DNA of 64,000 bases from the NCBI RefSeq assembly GCF_042186555.1, contig NC_133330.1:343882825-343946824 (forward strand), in the 5' to 3' direction. Made by a program: the position numbers and the translations under genes. Position 1 is the first letter of the stretch. Every line of letters starts with the position of its first letter. The notes beneath the pieces were generated by a model. The model saw only the letters and a program-made list of their open reading frames with translations. It was not told the origin of the DNA and searched no databases. Below, piece after piece: positions 23,720 to 33,579 of this stretch. The stretch is from Aquarana catesbeiana (lineage: Eukaryota > Chordata > Amphibia > Anura > Ranidae).

Positions 23720-24266
23720 TTAAAGTGTTCCTAAACCCAGAAGCCTGCATTCACTATCTCTGCTCCCCTCAATCACATGCACCCCCCCCTCCCCCAAAAA
23801 AAAATAGCAATACACACCAAACTGAGCATGTGCAGAATGTCTCAAAGACTCTGTATTATCAGTAGATGGATTGGGGACTGTGGAAGAAGGGGAGGATCCA
23901 AGAAGACAGGCTCAAACAGCCCTTTTACACAATTCACAGGATTAACCCCTTCCACAGCGAGTATAACAAGCATGCTTTAGGCTGGGTTCACACTGATGCA
24001 GCTGTGGGTCACAGCAGGGGGTCTGGTGCGTCCCTGTACACCGATTCAGATTTTTACCCAAATTTGCACCTGAAACGGAGCCAAAGACGTACAGGTCCAA
24101 TGCGGACCGCGTCGCCCACGAAAGTGTGTGAACCAGCCCCGTTAAGAGCCGGTCATACTCTCATGTCATGCGTATTGGATGCAGAGAAAGCCGCATCCAA
24201 TTTGCATCAGCGTGAACCCAGCACATACAGACTGATTTTACAGTTGTGGCTTTAGTAACACTTTAA
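23720..24266. mobile_element. TTAA-type MITE, sibling of 16459-18184
   Basis: The ends are TTAAAGTGTTCCTAAACCCA and TTTAGTAACACTTTAA. It is collinear in reverse with 16459-16720. The subterminal segment is single copy here. It is interrupted by a second MITE at 23980-24222. Confidence 0.8.
23980..24222. mobile_element. MITE nested in the 23720-24266 element
   Basis: The inverted ends GCTGGGTTCACACTGATGCA and TGCATCAGCGTGAACCCAGC enclose about 200 bp. The sibling element at 16459 is continuous across this point, which shows the insertion directly. Harbinger-like by end style. Confidence 0.75.
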
Positions 24267-24338
24267 CCTTTCTCCTTAGTGGCTATGTGACTGTGGATCC
24301 CCCCCCCCCCCCCCCCCAATTTAGATCACTTTTTTTTA

Positions 24339-24840
24339 ACCACTTGCTTACCGGGCTCTTTCACCCTCTTACTGCCTAGGACAATTTTTTTAGCTTTCAG
24401 CGCTGTCACAATTTGAATGACAATTGCGCAGTCATGCAACACCGTACCCAAAAGATATTTTTATCATTTTTTTTCACACAAATAGAGCTTTCTTTTGGTG
24501 GTATTTAATCACCACTGGAGTTTTTATTTTTTTTGCTAAACAAAAAAAGACCGAAAATGTTGAAAAAAAAAAAAAAAAACAAACAAAACGTTTTTCAAAT
24601 TTTGTTCTAAAATTTTGCAATTTTTCTCCTTCACTGATAGGTGGGCACTTAGGGGACCGACGTCCTTCTAACAGAAGCCAGTTACCGGCTTTATTCTTGC
24701 TGACAGCATGAAAAAAAAAAAAAAAAAAAAAAAAAAACAGTAACCAGCTTCTGCTTACTTCCGTGATAAGCTGTGATTGGCCCTGAAGAACTCAGCGATC
24801 ACAGAGCGCGCAGCGCGAGAACGGGAGGATATATATGGAC
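24339..24840. mobile_element. Partial TTAACCACT-ended element
   Basis: It starts TTAACCACTTGCTTACCGGG and shares agagctttcttttggtggt with 2184-3136 in reverse. A poly-A tract lies near 24711-24737. The right end was not found, so it is truncated or divergent. Confidence 0.55.
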
Positions 24841-25299
24841 AATGCTGGACAATATTGCACGAGAAAGCCCCGTTTACATTCTCCCACCTGTGCACCCCCC
24901 ATCCATTGATTTGTGGCACTCCCATCCTTTTATATACACTTTCCAGCCACTCCGGGGATCTCTGTGAAAACCCATCTGACAGACAGCAGAGTTCAGGAGT
25001 TGCACTTCTGGGTCCAGTCAGTGTTTTACCAAAAAACTTTTTTTTTAGCAAACAGATCTCAGTTGGAAGCGAGAAGATAAAGAAGCTGAAAATGAAAGGA
25101 AGATTCCATTGCTGTGTGTGAAGGTGGAGTTCCCTCGTCTCCCAGCTAATACTCAGGTCCAGAAAACAGGAAGTCACACATGAATAATGGGCGACACAGA
25201 GAGAAGAGGGTGAATGGGGGATAACAAAAAAATGAGCAGGGAGAGGAAACATTCCGAATGTCTAACACTAGACCAGAAGAAGTGAACGGTGGTACCTAC
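24841..25299. other. RNF220 intron downstream of the 25300-25428 exon
   Basis: No supported feature was found. Confidence 0.35.
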
Positions 25300-25428
25300 C
25301 GCGGAATCCACCTTCAGAAGGGTTGTGGCTCGAATCCTCTTCTGCCCGCACCATTCGTACTCTTCAAACCGATGACCGTTCTCATTCTCTATGTCTACAG
25401 AGTCATCTTCATTCATGCTGGACTCTCT
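25300..25428 (-). CDS. RNF220: RNF220 exon EEYEWCGQKRIRATTLL (one-base deletion)
   Basis: The exon starts after gttgtag with AGA GAG in phase 0, and the donor is G|gtaggt. It encodes RESSMNEDDSVDIENENGH followed by RFEEYEWCGQKRIRATTLL, a near-match to the recalled vertebrate sequence. The exon should close in phase 1 with the EGGFRG motif. The bases GAAGGTGGATTCCGCG are present, but in another frame because one base is missing after the second Leu codon (129 nt instead of 130). Read literally, the next exon is frameshifted. No other damage is visible and all flanking exons are intact, so an assembly indel (GG read as G) is the simplest explanation. A real frameshift allele is the alternative. 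Confidence 0.92.
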
Positions 25429-25529
25429 CTACAACGAGGCAGAAATGGCAGCTCAGTACACGGGCCGCAAACATCCACAACTACACAATGTACTACTAAT
25501 ATAAAGAGCCATCAGAGGATCAGCTGAGA

Positions 25530-25975
25530 GGTATGAGGACAGAAGAGGCCGGACACTAGAGGCCGAGTTATGAGGACAGAAGAGGCTGGACACTAGAGGC
25601 CGAGTTATGAGGACAGAAGAGGCTGGACACTAGAGGCCGAGTTATGAGGACAGAAGAGGCTGGACACTAGAGGCCGAGTTACAGGGACAGAAGAGGCTGG
25701 ACACTAGAGGCCGAGTTATGAGGACAGAAGAGGCTGGACACTAGAGGCCGAGTTACAGGGACAGAAGAGGCTGGACACTAGAGGCTGAGTTATGAGGACA
25801 GAAGAGGCCGGACACTAGAGGCCGAGTTATGAGAACAGAAGAGGCTGGACACTAGAGGCCGAGTTATGAGGACAGAAGAGGCCGGACACTAGAGGTCGAA
25901 TTATAGGGACAGAAGAGGCGGGACACTAGAGGGCGAGATATGAGGACAGAAGAGGCCGGACACTAGAGGCAGATT
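25530..25975. repeat. 37-bp minisatellite, about 12 copies
   Basis: The unit contains gaggacagaagaggctggac and actagaggccgagttat. It starts about 100 nt upstream (gene direction) of the acceptor of the 25300-25428 exon, so it overlaps the zone where the branch point is expected. Confidence 0.95.
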
Positions 25976-26093
25976 TAGGAACAAAAATGGTCACTCAGTA
26001 GCATCATACTAAGTCCTTCTTGGTCAAAATTCCATTTGCAGAACACTAAATTCAATGGACTGGTAATGGGGCCAACATGGGAGGTCAGTAACA

Positions 26094-27043
26094 GGTCCAG
26101 CGCTAGGCAGGAGAGCTGACAGTCTACAGGAGTCCAGTGTTAGGCAGCAGAGCTGACAGTCTACAGGAGTCCAATGTTAGGCAGCAGAGCTGACAGTCTA
26201 CAGGAGTCCAGTGTTAGGCAGCAGAGCTGACAGTCTACAGGAGTCCAGTGTTAGGCAGCAGAGCTGACAGTCTACAGGAGTCCAGTGTTAGGCAGCAGAG
26301 CTGACAGTCTACAGGAGTCCAGTGTTAGGCAGCAGAGCTGACAGTCTACAGGAGTCCAGTGTTAGGCAGCAGAGCTGACAGTCTACAGGAGTCCAGTGTT
26401 AGGCAGCAGAGCTGACAGTCTACAGGAGTCCAGTGTTAGGCAGCAGAGCTGACAGTCTACAGGAGTCCAGTGTTAGGCAGCAGAGCTGACAGTCTACAGG
26501 AGTCCAGTGTTAGGCAGCAGAGCTGACAGTCTACAGGAGTCCAGTGTTAGGCAGCAGAGCTGACAGTCTACAGGAGTCCAGTGTTAGGCAGCAGAGCTGA
26601 CAGTCTACAGGAGTCCAGTGTTAGGCAGCAGAGCTGACAGTCTACAGGAGTCCAGTGTTAGGCAGCAGAGCTGACAGTCTACAGGAGTCCAGTGTTAGGC
26701 AGCAGAGCTAACAGTCTACAGGAGTCCAGTGTTAGGCAGCAGAGCTAACAGTCTACAGGAGTCCAGTGTTAGGCAGCAGAGCTAACAGTCTACAGGAGTC
26801 CAGTGTTAGGCAGCAGAGCTAACAGTCTACAGGAGTCCAGTGTTAGGCAGCAGAGCTAACAGTCTACAGGAGTCCAGTGTTAGGCAGCAGAGCTAACAGT
26901 CTACAGGAGTCCAGTGTTAGGCAGCAGAGCTAACAGTCTACAGGAGTCCAGTGTTAGGCAGCAGAGCTGACAGTCTACAGGAGTCCAGTGTTAGGCAGCA
27001 GAGCTAACAGTCTACAGGAGTCCAGTGTTAGGCAGCAGAGGTG
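26094..27043. repeat. 37-bp minisatellite, about 25 copies
   Basis: The unit contains ggcagcagagctgacagtct and acaggagtccagtgtta. A run of gctaac variants occupies 26700-26940. It lies about 60 nt from the donor at 27102. With the preceding array it makes up most of the 1.67-kb intron. Confidence 0.97.
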
Positions 27044-27102
27044 ATAGACAGGGAAGTGACAGAAGATAGCGGGCGACCAGAATCACCTCCCGGTTCCTCT
27101 AC

Positions 27103-27224
27103 CTTAGCCAGACACAGTTCCACATGTCTACTCATCTCCTCCTCCGATCCAGACAACGGCCGACTGCAGAGCGGACATACCTGTCCCTCATCTTGCTTTC
27201 GCCGTTTCATCTTCCCAATCCGGG
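27103..27224 (-). CDS. RNF220: RNF220 exon with C2HC zinc finger and alternative donor
   Basis: The exon has 122 nt: two bases completing Ala, then 40 codons. It begins after ctgcatccaccag and ends GCTAAG|gtagag. The translation starts RIGKMKRRKQDEGQ and continues with CPLC, then thirteen residues, H, three residues, C, which is a C2HC zinc-finger-like motif. A second, stronger-looking donor CAG|gtatgt lies inside at 27180, immediately after DEGQ. Both donors leave phase 0, so their use would include or skip 26 residues carrying the finger. Mammalian RNF220 isoforms with and without this cassette are recalled. The flank on the intron side turns into a 37-bp minisatellite about 60 nt away. Confidence 0.94.
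27180..27181 (-). promoter_or_regulatory. RNF220: Alternative 5' splice site inside RNF220 exon
   Basis: On the minus strand the exon contains CAG|GTATGT directly after the DEGQ codons. It matches the vertebrate donor consensus better than the exon-terminal AAG|gtagag. Use of this site would remove 78 nt (27103-27180), an in-frame cassette holding the C2HC finger, and would join DEGQ to RESSM. This is the arrangement recalled for the mammalian isoform lacking the cassette. Confidence 0.7.
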
Positions 27225-27505
27225 CTGGTGGATGCAGAAAAAAGAAAAAAAGAAGAGAAAAATAAATAAACAACGTTAAATGTCAGCACCCCTCTTATAA
27301 TGAACAAAGGTCTCACTTTCACAAACTGATACAAAATCAATGGATCGCACAGGGCAAATCTTTACGCCAGGATTTTAGGACAGAGAATATAATTATCACC
27401 TTAAAGGGTCTATCCACCCAAATACACTTTTTAATTTTGAGGACTCCATAGAGGACATATCTGAGCTTTATTTTCCAGAAAAGTCACCTGCTGTGTTTAT
27501 AATTG
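27225..27505. other. RNF220 intron upstream of the zinc-finger exon
   Basis: On the sense strand, a pyrimidine-rich tract (27231-27262) precedes the acceptor. Nothing else was recognised. Confidence 0.4.
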
Positions 27506-27700
27506 GGGGGGGGGGGGGGTGGGGGGGGGGGGCGGGGGGGCGGGGGGGTCGGTGTTCCCACCATCCCTGCTGAGATTTAATAATATGGAAAATAGAACAT
27601 GGGGGGGGGGGGGGGGGGTTGGCTGAGGACAGTAAAGGGGGGGGGGGGGGGCGGCATTGAGGATAGTAAAGTAAAAGGGGGTTGGGGGTGGTTGAGGACA
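27506..27700. repeat. Poly-G clusters
   Basis: Long G-runs lie at about 27506-27549, 27601-27618 and 27637-27651 on the plus strand. They have clear quadruplex potential, and the RNF220 transcript is C-rich here. They lie 280-480 nt upstream of the 27103-27224 exon. Confidence 0.9.
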
Positions 27701-27719
27701 GTAATGTGACACACCTAAT

Positions 27720-28300
27720 CAATTGTTTGGTATAAAGAGGAAAAAAAGAAAAATTAGAGAATCCGTTCCCATGTACTACAAAGCCGAGTCTTCTACGACC
27801 GAATCATCACACTCAATCTCCGGAGAGGAAAGTTCTCAAATCCGGCAAAAGATTTATACAACCTTCCTGGAAAGTCACTTTTCACATCCAATCAAAAAGA
27901 AAAAGAAGTAGAAGATGTTCCCGGGGGCGCGGGGTGACCGCACAGCCATCCTGCGAGGGGAATTGCTTAAAAGAACAGGCGAGTGAGACCGGGCGATGGC
28001 TAATTAATAACGATGGGCGCAATCATTTCTAATTAGCTCACTAATCCCTCAGTCTTGATCTACTGTCGGCGGATCGGCTCGCGTTTCCCACCTTCCCCAA
28101 CTAATCAAAAGTGAAGAAACGAGGAATGGTAATAGCGCCGGTCGGGAAAAGATAATGTAATTCATCCGCGGCAAAAAAAAAGAGGCGGCGGGGAAGAAAG
28201 TCTACTTAATGCGATCTTTTGTTATTATTCAAACCTTCTGCCTGCAGGTGAAAAGCTGAGCGCTCATAATGTGAACATTACACTAAAAAAAGGTCGTCAC
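27720..28300. promoter_or_regulatory. Candidate conserved noncoding element
   Basis: This is unique, repeat-free sequence with TAATTA-type cores (gatggctaattaataacgat near 27995; catttctaattagctcacta near 28024) and mixed GC content. It is typical of developmental enhancers. The call is compositional only and needs cross-species alignment. Confidence 0.35.
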
Positions 28301-28780
28301 ATCATTAATGTGAGAAGTTCAGGTGTGAGCGCCCCCCACCCCCCGTACTACCAGCCGGGACACGCAATTACCACCCCGCCAGAAAAGGTCAGAGGATTTT
28401 ATCGCAGTGGCAGCTATGGATTATTCAATGTCATAAAACATGCTTTCTACACACAGGAAGAGAAGAAGACAGACAAACATGTGTAAAACCAGGGGGGGGG
28501 GGCAGAGAGGAGACACGTATAACATGGGGGCTGCAAGAAATGGGCCTTAATACAAAATCTACACAGCGATTCGTTAAAAAAGCTGTGAAAAAAGGAAAAA
28601 AAAAAAAAAAAAAAAAAAAGTATCCTCTTAGGGGGCAACACGCGCCCCCCCCCCCGGGATTGACCCCATCTAAGGGCAACATGGCCCCCCAGGAACGATG
28701 ACACTCAGACAATGCAAAGCAACCTCTTAAAAAGTGATACTAAAATCTAATAGTTTTTTTTCATTTTTTCAGCAGCCGAA
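28301..28780. other. RNF220 intron with homopolymers
   Basis: G-run at 28493-28502, A-run at 28597-28619 and C-run at 28646-28656. No gene was found. Confidence 0.4.
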
Positions 28781-28907
28781 TCTCTCGTGCAACATCGCTG
28801 GATCTGGACGGAGCTCAGGTAAGTATTGGGGGGGAGGGGCTGCTGCACACAGAAGGCTTTTTATCTTAATGCATAGAATGAACTGTCTGCCTTTACAACC
28901 CCTTTAA
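28781..28907. mobile_element. 3' fragment of a TTAA-type element
   Basis: It contains gctcaggtaagtattggggg, aatgcatagaatgaactg and the terminus CCTTTACAACCCCTTTAA. The 5' part is missing. Confidence 0.6.
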
Positions 28908-29600
28908 TGGCACCTGTGCTGAGGGGCCGACCTCCTGCATCAATGCATCAGACTGGCTTAGGAGGTTGACTGATTATCTGTGCGGCCGATATTCACTTTT
29001 TTTGAAGTATCGGTCACAAACTTAGCGATATTGCTTCAAGGGGTTGTACCGGGGTGATGTATCTGCAGGCGTCGCCCCGGTACCGTTCCTCAGAACAGTC
29101 AGCTTTCTTGTAATAACAACTGACGCCGGCTATTACAAGCAGTGGGAGGGTACGCGCCCCCCCCCCCCCCCATTGGGAGGCCCATGTGACCAGCCGGCAC
29201 GTCTGCCCGCTGGCTGAAGACTCAAACAAAGCCGATCTGGATCTAGTAACCCGGAAGCGACGTCATGACATCACTTCCGGATTACTGGCATCCTAAAGGC
29301 GCCAGTTTTAAAAAACTAAGTATTCAAAAACGTTGATCTTGACTTTTGAAGACTTTCAAGTGCAGAGGAGGAGTTTGGGGTCTTATAGACCCCCGATCTC
29401 TCCATAAAGAGGACCTGTCACTGCCAATTACTGTCACATGGGATACAAATATACATTTTTTTTCTATATATAAAAAAAGGACAGTGAAAAAAATAAAAAA
29501 AGTTTAAACCTACAGAATATCGGCACCTGATATCTGCTATCAGACTGAGAAGCGGCCGATACCTAGACTGGCTGCTCAACACAGGTCCCAGAACAGAGTG
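28908..29600. repeat. Dispersed frog-type repeat (class unknown)
   Basis: Inverted-like segments (cggccgatattcac near 28983 and agcggccgatacctag near 29551), a C-run and tataaaaaaagg suggest an interspersed element of about 0.6 kb. The boundaries are uncertain. Confidence 0.4.
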
Positions 29601-30240
29601 GTGTAGTAGCGATGTCTATACAGGGATTTCCAGCTTCTAGAGGGATTTTTTTGCCATCTGTGTCCCTCTGAGTCGATGACAACAGGAAGTGAAAGGAAGT
29701 TACCCTCTTAGTTGGCTCATGGGAAGATGGAGAAACATAGAAAAATGACGGCAGAAAGAGAAGACCACCAAGTGGTCCATCGAGTCAACTTTTTTTTTTT
29801 TTTTTTTTTACACCTGATGTCCCAGGGTGACAACGCTCACTCACCATTCTTTATCAGGGCAGGACAGAACTACAGAAGACTTTTCTCTCCTCATCTTTCT
29901 GTAGTTCATAGCGATAACTTGGTACAATGTAACAGATAACTTCCTCTTCTCTGCTCACAAGAATTCTGGCGGCATTAACAGGTTGTTTTTGTATGTTGCC
30001 ATGAGTAAGCGCTAGCTTAATGTGAAACGCATTAGCGGGTTTTTGTTATTTTTTCTTTCACCACAGGTGGTCTTTCAGTAGGGGGGCTGTGCAGACCTTT
30101 GTTGTGACAGTATTTGTTTTGTACTTGTATATGTAAAATGTATTGTTATTCTGTAAAGGAGATGTCAGAGCATGCCCTGGACAGGCATTAGGCTCCGCCA
30201 TTGTCAGCACAGCTCTGAAGCTCCCTTTCATGATCAGGGT
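29601..30240. other. RNF220 intron with repeat fragments
   Basis: The part from 29725 (aaacatagaaaaatgacggc) resembles a widespread amphibian repeat. A T-run lies at 29791-29809 and a small inverted repeat at 30008-30035. No gene was found. Confidence 0.4.
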
Positions 30241-30470
30241 GGAGGGTGGGCCGCACAGTGCCGGGCGGACGGTGGGCCGCACAGTGCCGGGCGGACGGTG
30301 GGCCGCACAGTGCCGGGCGGACGGTGGGCCGCACAGTGCCGGGCGGACGGTGGGCCAGACAATGCCGGGCGGACGGTGGGCCAGACAATTCCGGGCAGCC
30401 AGGCGGACGGCGGGCCGCGCAGTGCCGGGCGGACGGCGGGCCGCTCAGTGCCGGGCGGACGGTGACTCCA
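30241..30470. repeat. 26-bp GC-rich minisatellite, about 9 copies
   Basis: The unit ggtgggccgcacagtgccgg plus gcggac is about 80% GC with several CpG per unit. It is open in many frames by composition and not coding. Confidence 0.95.
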
Positions 30471-30859
30471 GGGCCGCACAGTCACCGGTTTCCACCATCA
30501 GAAAACACACTTGGAGAAACACAGCTCCAATGTTAAAATTTGAATTCCCACCATACTCTCCATGGCTGGAGCTGCAGTTCCTCTACAGCTGCAGTGCCTG
30601 AGGGCACCCAGACCAGCAAGAAAGTTTTAGGAGTGCTGGTGAGCGGTTATTGGGCCTCGTTAAGTGTAGACGGGTTAGCAGACATTCACCGTCACACAGC
30701 TGTGTATCAGCCAGTAAGAAGTTCCAATAAACTAGCCGGCCTGTCCTCCCTCCGCTGACCAGTGAGGGGCTCCCCACTCCAATCTCTGCTACTTCTGTAC
30801 AACTGGTAGGACTCACTCTGTCTATAGAACCAGCCTGACATCAGAAGACGCCTCTAAAG

Positions 30860-31213
30860 CCCCATAAACACTATTAGATTTTATGCAGATTTTTGTATTC
30901 AGATTTACCAAGACCATCTAAGAGGAGGTCAAACCTTAACTGTTTCCATTTGTATGCAATCAGGCAGGTCCTTGTACTACATCAGGAATATGCAATTAGC
31001 GGACCTTATGCAATTAGCTGTTGCAAAACTACAAGTCCCATCATGCCTCTGGCTCTGGGTGTCATGCTTGTGGCTGTCAGAGTCTTGCTATGCCTCATGG
31101 GACTTGTAGTTCTGCAACAGCTGGAGGTCCGCTAATTGCATATCCCTGCACTACATGGTTTTGGTAAATCTGAAGACAAAAATCTGCAGAAAATCCAATA
31201 GTGTGTATGGGGG
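30860..31213. mobile_element. Palindromic MITE interrupted by a second MITE
   Basis: The ends CCCCATAAACACTATTAGAT and CCAATAGTGTGTATGGGG, and the arms tcagatttaccaa/ttggtaaatctga, are inverted. The left arm contains caatcaggcaggtccttg. A fragment with caatcaggcaggctcttgc occurs near 51037. Confidence 0.7.
30980..31151. mobile_element. hAT-like MITE nested in the 30860-31213 element
   Basis: The ends are CAGGAATATGCAATTAGCGG and CCGCTAATTGCATATCCCTG. The flanks tactacat and cactacat match at 7 of 8. The arms include caaaactacaagtcccatca and its inverted partner gggacttgtagttctgcaac. Confidence 0.75.
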
Positions 31214-31269
31214 TTCAAGTTCAGGTAGATCTCACCCAAGGCTAAGCGCCTCACCTGTGCAGAGCCGCT

Positions 31270-31790
31270 TTAAACTGTCACTAAACCCATATCATAAAAA
31301 AAAAAAAGAAGAATAAATGGTGTATTCCACGCTGGTCATACTCATCATCGCTATGAGATTCCTTTTCTGTATTCTGCAAAAATCCTGGTTGATCTCCAAC
31401 TCCCCCTCCTGTCCATGTCCCCTCTGCAGAGGATTTTGCAGCTGTGGTGGCAGCTCTGCACATGCTCAGTTTTCAGTGGAGTTTCTATGCTGAGCATTTC
31501 CTCCCCATCACATCTGAGAAGCCCATGTGACTATAGAGTCACACATGTGGGCGTATACACAATGACAGCCCACTCCCTCCCTCCCTCCCTCCTCCATGCC
31601 CACTAACCAGCTAAACACAATGAGGGGCGGGATATTACATGTCGATTGATGGAGGCTTCACCTCCCTCTTATTGTAAGACAGGCTGGAGGGGTGGGACAC
31701 AGCCTGTGACTGGCAGAAATCCGCCCCCACACCATGTTGTTGCCAAAATATAATAAAGATTTGGTTTCAAATATAGATTTGTATGACGAT
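31270..31790. mobile_element. Partial TTAA-type element
   Basis: The start TTTAAACTGTCACTAAACCC resembles the 16459 family end, and ctgcacatgctcagtttt is shared. The right end was not found. Confidence 0.45.
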
Positions 31791-32710
31791 TTAAAGTGAT
31801 TGTAAAGGCTTGTTTTTTTTTTTTTTTTTAGATAACAAACATGTAATACTTACCTCCACTGTGCAGCTGGTTTTGCACAGAGTGGCCCCGATCCTCTTCT
31901 TCTGGGGTCCCTAGGCAGCTCTTGCGGCTCCTCCTCACTTCAGATAACCCCCTAGGAGAAGCGCTCTACCGAGGGGGGTTACCTTGTAGGCACGCTCCCG
32001 AGTCCATAGAAACGAATGCCGGACTCGGGCACACCCCCCCAGCGTCATTGGATTTGACTGACGGCAGTGGGAGCCAACGACTGCATTGCTATCAATCTAT
32101 CCAATCAAGAGCCGGGACCGCACATCTCCGGCGTGGGAATTACGGGGCTCAGGTAAGTAAAACAGGGGGTTGGTGACTGCCAGAAGTTTTTTCTCCTTAA
32201 TGCATAGCATGCATTAAAGTGGTTGTAAACCTTCTGGGACCACTTTCACCTACAGGTAAGCCTAGATTAAGGCCTAGATTAAGGCTTACCTGTAGGTGCA
32301 ACAAATATCTCCCAAACCTACACGGTTTAGGAGATATTTGCAAAAGACTGGCACCGATGACTACGGCGCATGCACAGTAGACAGCGGCGCGCAGTCGCAC
32401 TGAGCGTGCCGCTGCTAATGGCGATCATGCCGTTACTGGCAGCTCCCTGGCGCATGCGCAGGAGTGACATCATCGCGGCTCCGGCCAGTCACAACGCCGG
32501 AGCCGCGATACCTGGAAGTCATAGATGGCGGCGATGAAGGAGAAGGACGAGGGTCGCTTCAGGGGCTTCCATCTCGTGTAAGTTATTCATAATGAGCTAG
32601 TATGCTATACATACGAGCTCATTATGCCTTTACCTTACAGGGTGTGTTTTTTTTCCTGCCTTTACATCCTCTTTAAGGTGAAAAAACATGAGGGTTTACA
32701 ACCCCTTTAA
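31791..32710. mobile_element. TTAA-type element containing a nested copy
   Basis: It starts TTAAAGTGATTGTAAAGGC and ends GGTTTACAACCCCTTTAA. Its 3' tail is split at a TTAA by the element 32214-32676. The uninterrupted tail order is visible at 22350-22395. Confidence 0.75.
32214..32676. mobile_element. Nested TTAA element with TTAA at both borders
   Basis: The left end is TTAAAGTGGTTGTAAACC and the right end (reverse complement) is TTAAAGAGGATGTAAAGGC. Both borders are TTAA, and the host tail has only one TTAA in its unoccupied sibling, so TTAA is the duplicated target. Internal palindromes occur around 32263-32295 and 32590-32630. Confidence 0.75.
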
Positions 32711-33299
32711 AACAGATTATTTGTTTTTACTCTGTACTCCAAAGGCTTTTTGTTATGTTGAACATGTGACCAGCAGCAGAGGACTAGAAGCTCCTCCTGC
32801 TGATGTTTCCCTGCAGACAGGCTAGGAGAGAGCCGGGTCATGTGACAGCTGGATATCCATTAGGAAAAAAGGACCGATCCCCCCCCCCCCCCCCAGCGGT
32901 GGGAAGCCAACGCTGAACGGCGGCACTATGAAGTCAGCAAGGAATATTCTTCCAGCTTCGGAGAATGAGAGCAGACATGACAGAAGTCACTTCTCCGTCC
33001 TCCTTGGGGATCATTCACACCGGTTTCCATGAGACTTGCATGGAGCAAACCACATGGCACTTTATGGCTCCACCTCCGACTAAACCTTTTATTCTTCCTT
33101 AATTTTAGTTTCGGGTGGATTTTACGTTTTATTGCGGTGACCCCATTAGACAGATTTTACCTCGCTTCCTGTGACAGCCCAACACTCGATAAAAATAGTT
33201 ATCACTGGGACAGAATAACAACCTGACAGAGATTCTAACCCATCACCATGTAGTGTTTTGTTGGAGTTCGTTGTCAGACAGGAAGTGAGGAAAATCTTA
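32711..33299. other. RNF220 intron, no gene
   Basis: A C-run lies at 32880-32894. Otherwise unrecognised sequence. Confidence 0.35.
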
Positions 33300-33462
33300 A
33301 AAAAGGGAGATGTCCCCCATGTGGGGTTTTCTAGGCAGACAACATCCTAACGGTCATTGTCATCTTTTGAGATCATGCCATTAATAAAGTTTAATTAATT
33401 TTAAATAATATGTTATCATCTTTTTACCCATCATCCCACATGGGGGACATCTCCCTCTTTTT
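33300..33462. mobile_element. Small MITE with 25-bp inverted ends
   Basis: The left AAAAAGGGAGATGTCCCCCA and right TGGGGGACATCTCCCTCTTT are reverse complements. The interior is AT-rich. The flanking gtgaggaaaatctt occurs on both sides (33286 and 33512), which suggests a larger host repeat. Confidence 0.65.
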
Positions 33463-33579
33463 GATATCACTCGGAGTGTGCAGCATCCTTTTCTTCTCTC
33501 AATAAGAAAGTGAGGAAAATCTTGTCCCAATGGGGACAGACAGACCACCTAAAGCGGAATTTTACACTCTTAAAAAGGA

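Noticed and set aside
30143..30601. Arg/Gly/Pro-rich open frames on both strands
   Set aside because: They are produced by the 26-bp GC-rich array. Absence of stops follows from composition.
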